A stretch of DNA of 36,566 nucleotides, taken from contig OMXA01000018.1 in NCBI GenBank assembly GCA_900314905.1, positions 1-36,566 of the forward strand. The letters run 5' to 3'. This DNA comes from an uncultured Erysipelotrichaceae bacterium (lineage in GTDB: Bacteria > Bacillota_I > Bacilli_A > Erysipelotrichales > Erysipelotrichaceae). The notes under the pieces are model-generated. The model was given only the letters and a program-made list of their open reading frames with translations. It ran no database searches and was not told where the DNA came from. The position numbers and the translations under genes are program-made. Below, in pieces: positions 29,143 to 36,566 of the stretch (position 1 is the stretch's first letter; every line of letters begins with the position of its first letter).

Positions 29143-30486
29143 ATGAAACTGACCTACGGTGTCAATGACAAACCAGCATTTCCTCAGCTCATCATCTATG
29201 CCTTCCAGCAGGTGCTTGCAATCATGGCAGCTACCATCACCGTTCCGATGGTTGTCGGCAATGGCATGTCCACTGCCGCTGCCCTATTCGGTGCTGGCAT
29301 CGGCACATTGACTTATGTTCTGTTCACAAAGAAAAAGAGTCCGGTATTCCTGGGCTCTTCCTTTGCGTTTATCGGCTCAATGACGGCAGCATTTGCCGGA
29401 GCAGTCAGCCTGCAGGCAGGCTATGCCGGTCTGATCATCGGTGCCTTGTTTGCCGGCCTTGTCTATGTCGTCCTTGCCCTAGCCGTGCGAGCTTCAGGGA
29501 CCGGCTGGATTGATCGCCTGATGCCGGCCGTCGTCATCGGTCCGACCGTTTCGATCATCGGTCTTTCCCTTGCCGGCAGTGCAATCTCCAATCTCCAGGT
29601 CAGCAGTGCCACCGGAGCAGAAACCAACATTGCGATTCTCTGCGGAATCATCGCTCTGTTCGCGACCATGCTTGCAAGCACGTATGGAAACTCGGGCATC
29701 CGCATGATCCCATTCATCATCGGCATTCTGTGCGGATATGCAGTCGCCCTGATCTTCACTCTGATCGGAACCAGCATCGGCAATGCCGATCTTCAGATCA
29801 TCAGCTTCCAGTCCTTCCAGGCTCTTTCTGAAGGCGGGATCACCCTGAAGACTTTCCTGCAGGTTCCTGACTTCACCTTTCTGACCGCAGCCAAGGGCTT
29901 CAGCCAGATCGATACCGAATATCTCGGCGTCCTGTTCATGGCATATGTGCCTGTTGCCTTCGTCGTCTTTGCCGAACACATTGCCGATCACAAGAATATC
30001 TCATCGATCATCGGAACAGATCTTCTGAAAGATCCTGGCCTGGACCACACCCTGCTCGGCGATGGCATCGGCTCCATGGTCGGAGCATTCTTCGGAGGCT
30101 GCCCGAATACCACCTATGGAGAATCCATTGCCTGCGTCGCAATTACCCGCAACGCTTCGACAGTCACGATCATCGCTGCCGCCATCGAATGCATCATCCT
30201 TTCCTTCTTCAGCCCGATCGTCGCCTTCATCTCCAGCATTCCATCCTGCGTCATGGGCGGTGTCTGCATGGCTCTTTACGGATTCATTGCAGTATCCGGT
30301 CTCAAGATGATCCAGAACGTCGACCTGGAAGATGGGCGCAACCTCTTTGTGGTATCCGTCATCCTGATTGCCGGCATCGGCGGCCTCACGCTGAATTTCT
30401 CACACGTGACGCTCACCGCAGTTGCTACTGCGCTGATTCTCGGCATCGTCGTGAACAAGATGCTCGGTGCGCCGAAGAAGAACTGA
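29143..30486 (+). CDS. Uracil permease (NCS2 family)
   Basis: A 447-residue membrane protein of the nucleobase:cation symporter-2 family with about 14 membrane segments. Family signs are the early FQQVLAIMAATITVPMVV, the middle FVVFAEHIADHKNIS (Glu and His of the substrate/proton site) and GGCPNTTYGESI. The PyrR leader in front marks it as the uracil transporter (PyrP/UraA type), importing uracil for pyrimidine salvage. The ATG at 29143 follows GGGGAG; an earlier ATG at 29062 lies inside the terminator region and is not used. Confidence 0.92.
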   Translation: MKLTYGVNDKPAFPQLIIYAFQQVLAIMAATITVPMVVGNGMSTAAALFGAGIGTLTYVLFTKKKSPVFLGSSFAFIGSMTAAFAGAVSLQAGYAGLIIGALFAGLVYVVLALAVRASGTGWIDRLMPAVVIGPTVSIIGLSLAGSAISNLQVSSATGAETNIAILCGIIALFATMLASTYGNSGIRMIPFIIGILCGYAVALIFTLIGTSIGNADLQIISFQSFQALSEGGITLKTFLQVPDFTFLTAAKGFSQIDTEYLGVLFMAYVPVAFVVFAEHIADHKNISSIIGTDLLKDPGLDHTLLGDGIGSMVGAFFGGCPNTTYGESIACVAITRNASTVTIIAAAIECIILSFFSPIVAFISSIPSCVMGGVCMALYGFIAVSGLKMIQNVDLEDGRNLFVVSVILIAGIGGLTLNFSHVTLTAVATALILGIVVNKMLGAPKKN

Positions 30487-30502
30487 ATCAATCAGCATTC
30501 CT

Positions 30503-32779
30503 TTACTGGCTCTGCATCCGCAGAGCTTTTTTCTTCTTCATCGCAAGCAGAGTCAGAAACGCCGCTGAGCCTGCACTGACCCATATTCCCTGAGCGAGCC
30601 CGGCTGCCGCATAATGGAATACCACCCTGCTTGTTCCGGAAGGAAGGACCAGCCCGATGAACCCTCCGTCTGCCGCAATCATGCCGGCATCAGCTCCATT
30701 GATCGTGACGCTCCAGCCATCCGAATCGGGAATCGAGAACACCCAGAACGTTTCCGCATCATTATGAATCGTGAACTTCATGTCTGTGCTGGACCATTCT
30801 TCCGGAGAACTGAATTCAGGAGCAGCGGAAAGGCAGCTCAGAAGTCTGTCATAGTTCTCATCCGGAACCACAGCCGTCTTCTCCAGAAGTTCCATGATCC
30901 GCATATGGTTCTTTTCCGGTTCTTCTGCCAGTTCATTGAGCAGAGATTCTTCTGAGAGAGCATCTGCAGAGAATGCCATGCCACGGGCAGATTCATTCCG
31001 ATAGACATTGAAATGCTCCGTGGAAAAGATCGGTTCATCATTCCGCACCGCTTCAGAATACTTCGGCGAGCAGATGGAATACTTCGCATCCAGCAAAGCA
31101 AACTGGCCGGGATCCTGCAGATTGAACTGCCAGTTCACATCCGGATAGAAACCAGTCCAGGCAAGATAATCATGAAGCGAAGGTTCATAGAGACTGTCAT
31201 AGCTGGACAAGGACGGAATGCCATAATACATTCCTGCATTGGCCAGGGAATTCTGGTCTGCCTGATAGCCGGTATTGAGATCCACCCGGAAGAAGGAATC
31301 ATCCCTCTCCCTTAGAGCTTCCATGATCTTCTGGATCTCGGAATCATACGCAAGATACTCGGCCTCTTCACCGCTCGAGATCGCACTCTGCATCGAGACA
31401 TTCCCGAACACAAGTGCCTCCGCAAGCGCAGCGATCATCATTCCCCGGCGATGCCGGTTTCTCCAGAGAAACCCCTCCAGCAGAATCATCAGCGCTGCAG
31501 AAGCCAGCATGACCAGTTCCGGATAGCCTGATGAAACATCAGTCTTCTGAACAAGCGGAATCACAATGCCTAGTGCTGCAATCAGAATCAGAATCCATAA
31601 AACTGTCTTCTTCAGAAGATTGCAATCCGGGTTCTGATCAAGCGCTTCTGATCCGAGCATCACCAGGCAAAGAACCGCAAAGAACGAATATCTCAGCGAA
31701 TAGCTCAGATGAAACACCAAGCCGAACTGGGGAGCTGCAAACGTCAGCAGCACCGCGATCAGCAGAAGCCGATTCCATTTCTTTCCTCTCACCGCCTGCG
31801 GCACAGACAGCAGCGAGATCGTTCCGGCATAGGTGCCGATCTGATAGAAATAATACCAGTAGTCATGGTACAGAAGGTGCGGTCCCCGGATCACCGGAAT
31901 CAGAAAGCTCATCATGATTGCGCATACATTCGTGAAGCTCCACCAGGAATAATGATTCAGAGAAGCAGAAAGGCGAGGACTTTTCATCATTGCCGAAAGC
32001 GCCGGCACGACCAGAAAACCAGCCAGGCCGATCCCAAGCAGAATCACTCCGAACGCATGCCAGGCATGCCTGAAGAAATGCGATTGCTTCAGCGATCCAT
32101 GAATCTGACCCCACCGCACAATCCAGTACAGGATACCGAATAAGCCTAACGGCCAGAACAGATAGAAATTGGTGCATGCACACAGAAACGAAGCGATCAG
32201 CAGAAGCATTCCGGAGAGCTTCTGCAGCATCTCCTCGAGGCCAGCAAGAAAGAGCGGAATGAAGGAATAGAAGCTCAGAAACTGAATCTGTTCCAGAAAT
32301 ACATCCGTCCACCCGCTGAGCATGAACAGCAATGAAAACAGGAATACGGACGAATCCGAACGACCCAGCTTTCTGACCCACATGGAACAAGTCACACATG
32401 CCCCGAGAAGGCGCAGTCCGGTCATCAGAAACTGAACAGTCGGAAGATAGGAAATCACCTTGTAAAGAAAGTATCCGATCCAGGCATACGGATCCATGAT
32501 CAGAAACAGCGCTTTGGATGTATAGAAAGAATTCCCCAGAAACGAATTCCAGCTCCAGAAAATCTCTCCGGAATCAATCAGCCGGTAGAATTCCCGGTAA
32601 TAAGGGATCCCCTGACGCACATAGTCATAAGCAATCAGATAGGTATCCTCCATGCTTAAAGACTGATGCGTCAGAATACTCTTCACCAGGTTCCAGCTGA
32701 AAGGCAGAAAGTACAGAAAAAGCAGAATAAGCGCTGACAGGATCAGCCATGCATAGAACTTTGCCCGCGTCTTTTTCAT
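30503..32779 (-). CDS. YfhO-family multi-pass membrane protein
   Basis: A 758-residue protein with an N-terminal membrane half (about 12-13 segments), a long extracellular part (about 460-725) and one last hydrophobic segment before a basic tail KKKKALRMQ. This layout matches the YfhO family, GT-C-fold proteins implicated in glycosylation of lipoteichoic acid and similar polymers in Bacillota. Asp44 in SMEDTYL, after the first membrane segment, is a candidate catalytic acid of the GT-C type. The sugar and acceptor are unknown. There is no ribosome site; an extended -10 lies six bases before the ATG, suggesting a leaderless mRNA. The 3' end overlaps the convergent gene's terminator. Confidence 0.8.
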   Translation of the reverse strand: MKKTRAKFYAWLILSALILLFLYFLPFSWNLVKSILTHQSLSMEDTYLIAYDYVRQGIPYYREFYRLIDSGEIFWSWNSFLGNSFYTSKALFLIMDPYAWIGYFLYKVISYLPTVQFLMTGLRLLGACVTCSMWVRKLGRSDSSVFLFSLLFMLSGWTDVFLEQIQFLSFYSFIPLFLAGLEEMLQKLSGMLLLIASFLCACTNFYLFWPLGLFGILYWIVRWGQIHGSLKQSHFFRHAWHAFGVILLGIGLAGFLVVPALSAMMKSPRLSASLNHYSWWSFTNVCAIMMSFLIPVIRGPHLLYHDYWYYFYQIGTYAGTISLLSVPQAVRGKKWNRLLLIAVLLTFAAPQFGLVFHLSYSLRYSFFAVLCLVMLGSEALDQNPDCNLLKKTVLWILILIAALGIVIPLVQKTDVSSGYPELVMLASAALMILLEGFLWRNRHRRGMMIAALAEALVFGNVSMQSAISSGEEAEYLAYDSEIQKIMEALRERDDSFFRVDLNTGYQADQNSLANAGMYYGIPSLSSYDSLYEPSLHDYLAWTGFYPDVNWQFNLQDPGQFALLDAKYSICSPKYSEAVRNDEPIFSTEHFNVYRNESARGMAFSADALSEESLLNELAEEPEKNHMRIMELLEKTAVVPDENYDRLLSCLSAAPEFSSPEEWSSTDMKFTIHNDAETFWVFSIPDSDGWSVTINGADAGMIAADGGFIGLVLPSGTSRVVFHYAAAGLAQGIWVSAGSAAFLTLLAMKKKKALRMQSQ
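30509..30532 (+). terminator. Terminator of the uracil permease gene, inside the convergent gene
   Basis: GCTCTGC-ATCC-GCAGAGC is followed by six T. The stem lies within the last codons of the convergent YfhO-like gene on the other strand. Confidence 0.88.
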
Positions 32780-32785
32780 GAGACA

Positions 32786-32794
32786 ATTCTAGCA
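32786..32794 (-). promoter_or_regulatory. Extended -10 six bases before YfhO start codon
   Basis: The minus strand reads TGCTAGAAT, then TGTCTC, then the start ATG. With the -10 box at -12 to -7, position +1 falls on the A of ATG. Confidence 0.6.
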
Positions 32795-32825
32795 CACGGG
32801 ACTTCAGCAGATCGTACTGCTTCAT

Positions 32826-32854
32826 TTGCCCAAAGGGAATCCATGCGGTATCGT
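32826..32854 (+). promoter_or_regulatory. Promoter for alpha-hydroxy-acid oxidase homologue
   Basis: TTGCCC and TATCGT are 17 bases apart, with expected initiation near 32861 and a ribosome site AAAGGAG just downstream. It is divergent from the YfhO promoter. Confidence 0.5.
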
Positions 32855-32875
32855 AGAACAGGAAAAGGAGAACCT

Positions 32876-33826
32876 ATGAGCAATACGATCAGAAGTCCCT
32901 GGCCGGATCCAGCTGGCGTGATCCCGGTCACAGATGCCTCCGCAGCAGATGCCAATGTCACCGCAAGACAGTATCTGGACAGTCTTCATGTGGAAATGAG
33001 ACTGATTGATTCCGTCAGACCGGATCTATCCGTCACAATCTTTCAGAAAACCTATCAGTCCCCGATCATGATGCCGGCTTTCTCTCACCTGAATAAAAAT
33101 CCCGGAAACGGCAGGCTGCCGATGTCCGAATATGCGGCTGCCGCAAAAGCCTTATGCACCCTGAACTGGGTCGGCATGGAAAGCGATGAGACTTTCCGGG
33201 ACATTCAGAAAGAAGGTGCCGATACGGTACGGATCATCAAGCCATATGCAGACCATGACCGCATCCGAAGCGAAATGAAAGCAGCAGAAGAAGCCGGCGC
33301 CGTCGCAGTCGGAATCGATATCGACCACATTGCCGGAAAAGACGGGGCGTATGATATTGTGGATTCCATTCCGATGGGACCCGTATTATCCGAAGATCTG
33401 TACCGCTACACGCATGAAACAAGCCTGCCCTTTGTCGTGAAAGGCGTGCTATCTGTATCAGATGCACTGAAAGCCAGAGATGCCGGGGCGGCAGCCGTAT
33501 TCGTTTCTCATCATCATGGCCGTGTGCCTTTCGGAATTCCGCCAGTCTCCATTCTTCCGCAGATCAGAAAAGCACTGGACGGCAGCGGCATGGCAATTTT
33601 CTGCGACTGTTCCATCAGCACCGGCTATGATGCCTACAAGGCACTTGCCCTCGGAGCAGATGCGGTATCGGTCGGCCGCGGAATCCTGATGCCGCTGCTT
33701 CAGGAAGGACGCGAAGGCGTAATCCGCAAAGTCACTGAGATGAATCAGCAGCTGTCCGAGATGTGCATGTATACCGGAGTTGCTGATATGAAATCGTTTG
33801 ATCCTTCCGTCATCCATCTGTCTTAG
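32876..33826 (+). CDS. FMN-dependent alpha-hydroxy-acid oxidizing protein, divergent
   Basis: A 316-residue TIM-barrel flavoprotein of the FMN-dependent alpha-hydroxy-acid dehydrogenase family (lactate/glycolate oxidase relatives), of the short clostridial form. Lys189 in PFVVKGV and the active-site segment SHHHGRV (211-217; His213, Arg216) match the family, as does ALALGADAVSVGRGIL. The classical SNHGGRQ is altered, and the FMN-phosphate loop DGGxRxG reads DCSISTG without the Arg. It would oxidise a 2-hydroxy acid, but acceptor and substrate are uncertain. AAAGGAG lies five bases before the ATG. Confidence 0.8.
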   Translation: MSNTIRSPWPDPAGVIPVTDASAADANVTARQYLDSLHVEMRLIDSVRPDLSVTIFQKTYQSPIMMPAFSHLNKNPGNGRLPMSEYAAAAKALCTLNWVGMESDETFRDIQKEGADTVRIIKPYADHDRIRSEMKAAEEAGAVAVGIDIDHIAGKDGAYDIVDSIPMGPVLSEDLYRYTHETSLPFVVKGVLSVSDALKARDAGAAAVFVSHHHGRVPFGIPPVSILPQIRKALDGSGMAIFCDCSISTGYDAYKALALGADAVSVGRGILMPLLQEGREGVIRKVTEMNQQLSEMCMYTGVADMKSFDPSVIHLS

Positions 33827-33851
33827 GGAGGCAAGCGGATCTGACGCTTCC

Positions 33852-33879
33852 AAAGATCGCTATCGAGCGATCTTTTTTT
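33852..33879 (+). terminator. Terminator after alpha-hydroxy-acid oxidase homologue
   Basis: AAAGATCGCT-ATCG-AGCGATCTTT with seven T at the end, 25 bases past the stop. Confidence 0.9.
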
Positions 33880-33885
33880 CTTATG

Positions 33886-33917
33886 AAAATGCAGAAACAG
33901 GATTTCCCGTTTCTGCC
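33886..33917 (-). terminator. Terminator after aldo/keto reductase gene
   Basis: On the minus strand GCAGAAAC pairs with GTTTCTGC, followed by ATTTTC. It starts about ten bases past the stop of the aldo/keto reductase gene; a modest T run. Confidence 0.65.
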
Positions 33918-33927
33918 TTGATCCTGC

Positions 33928-35055
33928 TCAGCCTTCCAGCATTGCGGCTGCTTCTGCAAGATGTTTTCTGATTTCGATGTGCTGAGGGCAGGCATCTTCG
34001 CACTGCCCGCAACGCACGCAGGAGCTTGCGGCGCCATGATCCTTCAGAAGATGCTGATAATCACGCTTCGCTCCTTCCAGATCATTGTAGACAAGTCTGC
34101 GGTTGACTGCTTTGAATACGCCCGGAATCTCGATCTGCATCGGACATCCGCCCGTGCAGTAATGACATGCAGTGCAGGGAATCACAGGTACTTCTTCCAT
34201 CGCCTTGCGTGCATGTACCAGAACGGCCTGTTCCTTCTCGCTCAGAGGAGTGAATTCTTTCATATAGGAAAGATTATCTTCCATCTGCGCTGGGGAAGAC
34301 ATTCCGGATAGCACAACCATGACCCCAGGCAGAGATGCCGCAAAGCGGATTGCCCATGATGCAAAGGAGCTCCTTGGACTCATTGCCTTCATCTCTTCGG
34401 CAATCACCGGCAGCGGATTGGCAAGACTGCCTCCTTTGACCGGTTCCATGACAATGACCGGCTTGCCATGTTTCACGCATACTTCATAATTCTTCCTGGA
34501 CTGCACTTCCGGGTTCTCCCAGTCTGCATAGTTCAGCTGCAGCTGAACGAACTCTGCTTCCGGATGAGCCGTCAGAATCGCATCCAGGACTTCCGGGGTG
34601 TCATGAAAGGAAAACCCCATATGACGGATCTTCCCTTCTTCCTTCTTCTGCTTCACGAAATCCCAGATCCCGTAGGAATCATAGAACTGAAGATTCTCAG
34701 AAGAAAGGGCATGCAGCAGATAGAAGTCAAAGTAGCCGGCACCGGTCCTCTCCAGCGAAATCTCAAACTCCTTTTTCGCATCCTCTTCACAGCTGACTGC
34801 CCATTTCGAGGCATTGAGCTTATCTGCCAGATAGAACGAATCACGCGGATGCCGTTCTACCAGAGCCTTGCGGCATGCTTCTTCCGACCCGTCATAAACA
34901 TATGCTGTATCGAAATACTTCATTCCCGCAGCCAGAAACGCATCCGTCATCTGTGCCGCCTTTTCCGTGTCAATGGCATTAGTGCCCGTTCTGGGCAGTC
35001 TCATCAGACCGAACCCAAGCTTAGGCATTGCAGATACAAACTCTTTTTCCAGCAT
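33928..35055 (-). CDS. Aldo/keto reductase with C-terminal ferredoxin-like iron-sulfur domain
   Basis: A 375-residue protein. The N-terminal TIM barrel has the AKR tetrad region (LGFGLMRLP, Asp49 and Tyr54 in FDTAYVYDGS, Lys79 in LADKLNA, His114 in YLLHAL). The C-terminal 90 residues carry two Cys sets of form CxxCxxCxxxCP (CTACHYCTGGCP and CVRCGQCEDACP), likely two [4Fe-4S] clusters. Such enzymes are common in anaerobes, and electrons may come from ferredoxin rather than only NAD(P)H; the substrate is unknown. AAAGGAG lies ten bases before the ATG. It is third in a row with the kinase and the GIY-YIG gene. Confidence 0.88.
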   Translation of the reverse strand: MLEKEFVSAMPKLGFGLMRLPRTGTNAIDTEKAAQMTDAFLAAGMKYFDTAYVYDGSEEACRKALVERHPRDSFYLADKLNASKWAVSCEEDAKKEFEISLERTGAGYFDFYLLHALSSENLQFYDSYGIWDFVKQKKEEGKIRHMGFSFHDTPEVLDAILTAHPEAEFVQLQLNYADWENPEVQSRKNYEVCVKHGKPVIVMEPVKGGSLANPLPVIAEEMKAMSPRSSFASWAIRFAASLPGVMVVLSGMSSPAQMEDNLSYMKEFTPLSEKEQAVLVHARKAMEEVPVIPCTACHYCTGGCPMQIEIPGVFKAVNRRLVYNDLEGAKRDYQHLLKDHGAASSCVRCGQCEDACPQHIEIRKHLAEAAAMLEG

Positions 35056-35071
35056 ACTCTTCGTTCTCCTT

Positions 35072-35683
35072 TCAGAACTCCGTATCTTTCATCGATGAAT
35101 TCACGGTCACCGCGCAAGCTTCCTGCACCCCGCAGGCCGCGAAGTACTTCTCTTCCAGAGGAATCCATCGATCCTGAAACATCTGCACCTTCTCTTCAGG
35201 TTCCCTTTTCTTCAGCCTCTCGAGCTGATCTTCCGGACTCACGTCCATAAAGATCTTCAGATCATAATATGTTCTGAGATCCGGATGCAGACAGTAGGAA
35301 CCCTCCACAATCACCGCATCCGAGGCAGGAACGGTAATCTGATCTTTCATCTGCATCGCCTTGCAGTCAAATCTCTGAAATGATACTTCTTTGCCCTGCT
35401 TTGCCTGCTCCAGCACTTCTTTCAGACGCTCCCGGTCTATAATTCCTCCCGGTTCTGCATATCGTGCTTCCGTACGCTGCTCAGGTCTCAGAAAGAAATC
35501 ATCCGCATGAATCACCGGGCAGTGCAGTTTTTCCGAAAGCAATCCTGCAAAGACCGTCTTGCCGGAAGCACATCTTCCGTCGATGCCAATCAGAAGCGGA
35601 TGATGAGACTCTTCCAGAAACTCTGCAAAATGCGAAATATCCTGAGCTTTGTATTCAAAGAATTCATCAAGAAAATCTGTCAT
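35072..35683 (-). CDS. Uridine kinase-like P-loop kinase
   Basis: A 203-residue nucleoside/pantothenate-kinase-like P-loop protein. The Walker A segment is GIDGRCASGKT. An HADDFFLRPEQRT segment and the later AVIVEGSYCLHP and KIFMDVSPEDQLERL fit the uridine kinase/phosphoribulokinase superfamily. The true substrate is not certain; many such proteins are annotated uridine kinase without proof. The ATG at 35683 follows AGGAG by five bases; a GTG two codons earlier lies within that site. Eight bases after the GIY-YIG gene stop, so in the same operon. Confidence 0.82.
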   Translation of the reverse strand: MTDFLDEFFEYKAQDISHFAEFLEESHHPLLIGIDGRCASGKTVFAGLLSEKLHCPVIHADDFFLRPEQRTEARYAEPGGIIDRERLKEVLEQAKQGKEVSFQRFDCKAMQMKDQITVPASDAVIVEGSYCLHPDLRTYYDLKIFMDVSPEDQLERLKKREPEEKVQMFQDRWIPLEEKYFAACGVQEACAVTVNSSMKDTEF

Positions 35684-35691
35684 ATTCACTC

Positions 35692-36366
35692 CTACCTGCG
35701 GATTGTCCCGCCGCCTTCAGTCTTATTATAAGACTTCGTCGCATGATACACCTGAATCAGCCGGCGCTCCATCTCATTCAGCTTCTTTTCCCGGCACGGG
35801 ACAACCCTTACATATACATAAAGCCCATCCCGGATATCACTGTAGACTTCGCCATTCCCTCTTCCCGAGAAATGACTGAAGATCCGATGATAAACTCTCA
35901 GAGACTGACCTACATACACATTCTGATAATTCCGGATCTGATCCGAAGACTTCAGCGGCCGCTCATAGGAAGCAATCACATAGCATCCTGGCTGATCCTG
36001 ATATTTATAGCCCTTCTGACTTCTGCGATCCACAATCCAGTCTTCCAGAAATTCCTCCCGGCTCATCCATCTTCCCTGCGAACCTGAGGCAAGCAGAATC
36101 CGGATGGAAGCCCACAGAAACAAGCCAATCCCTCCGAACAGGACTTCATTCTGCAGATGGGAACCTGCATCTTTCCGAAACAGCCATGCCAGAAAGAAGC
36201 AGACTGCCGAAAGCAGAAGCAGAAAAGCAGTGAACTTCGCTTTCCTGCCCGGGTGCAGTGCAATAGCTGATGACTCTTCTTCTTTCAGAGTATGTACTTC
36301 GAGCAGATTTCCTTCTTCATCAAAATCCATCTGCACGGAATATGCAGGCTTCTGGTGTGCTGTCAT
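35692..36366 (-). CDS. Membrane-anchored GIY-YIG domain protein
   Basis: A 224-residue protein. Residues 1-42 are polar, two hydrophobic segments follow (about 44-63 and 75-93), and then a cytosolic GIY-YIG fold from about 126 to the end. Every signature position is present: GCY (127-129), YVG (151-153) followed by QS, Arg161 and His165 in the RxxxH spacing, the metal-binding Glu200 (LNEMERRLI), and Asn214 in YNKTEGG. Family members cut DNA or RNA with a divalent metal. A membrane anchor in front is not usual for the domain. The target is unknown. The ATG at 36366 has no ribosome site; an extended -10 sits six bases upstream. Upstream in-frame codons overlap the neighbouring terminator and are not used. 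Confidence 0.8.
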   Translation of the reverse strand: MTAHQKPAYSVQMDFDEEGNLLEVHTLKEEESSAIALHPGRKAKFTAFLLLLSAVCFFLAWLFRKDAGSHLQNEVLFGGIGLFLWASIRILLASGSQGRWMSREEFLEDWIVDRRSQKGYKYQDQPGCYVIASYERPLKSSDQIRNYQNVYVGQSLRVYHRIFSHFSGRGNGEVYSDIRDGLYVYVRVVPCREKKLNEMERRLIQVYHATKSYNKTEGGGTIRR

Positions 36367-36372
36367 ATCGGT

Positions 36373-36381
36373 ATTATAGCA
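36373..36381 (-). promoter_or_regulatory. Extended -10 six bases before the GIY-YIG start codon
   Basis: The minus strand reads TGCTATAAT, a perfect extended -10, then ACCGAT and the start ATG. Position +1 falls on the A of ATG, predicting a leaderless transcript for the GIY-YIG/kinase/AKR operon. Confidence 0.7.
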
Positions 36382-36404
36382 GTTCATGCATGGAGAAACA
36401 GGGC

Positions 36405-36440
36405 ATAAGAAAACCGCAGGCTCCGAATAGAAACCTGCGG
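36405..36440 (-). terminator. Terminator after flavoprotein gene
   Basis: On the minus strand CCGCAGG pairs with CCTGCGG across a 13-base loop, followed by TTTTCTT. It lies about 25 bases past the stop of the gene at the right edge. Confidence 0.8.
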
Positions 36441-36463
36441 CATGCATGATCAGAAACAAACGA

Positions 36464-36565
36464 TTACTTCGCGTAATCTGCAGCGCTCTGACCGGCAATT
36501 CTGCCGAATACCACGAAGTCTGCAACTGCGTTTCCGCCCAGACGGTTTGCCCCATGCACTCCGCC
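36464..36565 (-). CDS. C-terminus of a fumarate reductase/FAD-binding flavoprotein (cut by window edge)
   Basis: The last 33 codons and a TAA stop of a gene entering from the right edge. The peptide [20 protein letters not shown] followed by GRIAGQSAA is the FAD-binding C-terminal signature of fumarate reductase/succinate dehydrogenase flavoproteins and of related flavocytochrome-c-type or urocanate reductases. Which of these acceptors it uses cannot be told from the tail. Confidence 0.8.
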   Translation of the reverse strand, partial: GGVHGANRLGGNAVADFVVFGRIAGQSAADYAK

Positions 36566-36566
36566 T

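Noticed and set aside
32625-32825. 66-codon minus-strand frame overlapping the YfhO start
   Set aside because: It overlaps the YfhO N-terminus in another frame and has no ribosome site; the YfhO frame has clear membrane segments.
36367-36555. Longer GIY-YIG protein starting at 36555
   Set aside because: The upstream part overlaps the flavoprotein gene's coding end, its terminator and the TATAAT box, and has no family resemblance.

Overview
The window comes from a low-to-mid GC Bacillota genome (about 50% GC by eye). An anaerobic member of the Erysipelotrichia/Clostridia type fits best. Pointers are Shine-Dalgarno sites of AGGAGG type, a PyrR-controlled uracil permease leader, a rubrerythrin, an iron-dependent ADH/ALDH pair, a 2-hydroxyacyl-CoA dehydratase activase, SbcDC, a radical SAM protein of the YtqA type and a flavoprotein fumarate-reductase-like C-terminus. 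No rRNA, tRNA, CRISPR array, insertion sequence or phage gene was seen. The family-level assignment is inference.

Layout. 1-3.1 kb (minus): edge of a response regulator, a patatin-like hydrolase with an HD phosphohydrolase, then a zinc-ribbon/coiled-coil/PDZ membrane protein. 3.2-5.9 kb (minus): ADH then ALDH, overlapping, an alcohol-aldehyde-acid pair. 5.9-8.9 kb (minus): a class A penicillin-binding protein carrying an N-terminal degenerate response-regulator receiver domain. 9.0-11.5 kb (minus): a structured leader RNA, then yhcH-like, cysK and cysE (cysteine synthesis). 11.6-16.5 kb (minus): an acyl-CoA dehydratase activase system split into two genes, plus a HAD hydrolase. 16.7-18.7 kb (plus): DMT exporter and threonine-aldolase-like enzyme. 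18.8-20.3 kb (minus): a rubrerythrin with rubredoxin-like modules at both ends, and an internally deleted ABC transporter pseudogene. 20.6-24.9 kb (minus): sbcD-sbcC-DUF1294. 24.9-27.6 kb (minus): three overlapping genes, a DUF2974 hydrolase, a radical SAM protein and a TRIC-type channel. 27.8-30.5 kb (plus): an LDH-like dehydrogenase and a PyrR-attenuated uracil permease. 30.5-32.8 kb (minus): YfhO-like membrane protein. 32.9-33.8 kb (plus): FMN-dependent alpha-hydroxy-acid oxidase homologue. 33.9-36.4 kb (minus): a membrane-anchored GIY-YIG protein, a uridine-kinase-like P-loop kinase and an iron-sulfur aldo/keto reductase. The last 100 bases hold the C-terminus of a flavoprotein reductase.

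The least expected items are: (1) the receiver-PBP fusion, in which the phosphorylation residues are replaced while the wall-synthesis motifs are intact; (2) the GIY-YIG domain behind two predicted membrane segments, with all signature residues present; (3) the multi-hairpin RNA ahead of yhcH-cysK-cysE, with its own terminator and a loop complementary to the downstream ribosome binding site; (4) a recurring promoter form TGnTA(T/G)AAT, placed at two genes so that transcription should begin exactly on the A of the start codon, which implies leaderless mRNAs.
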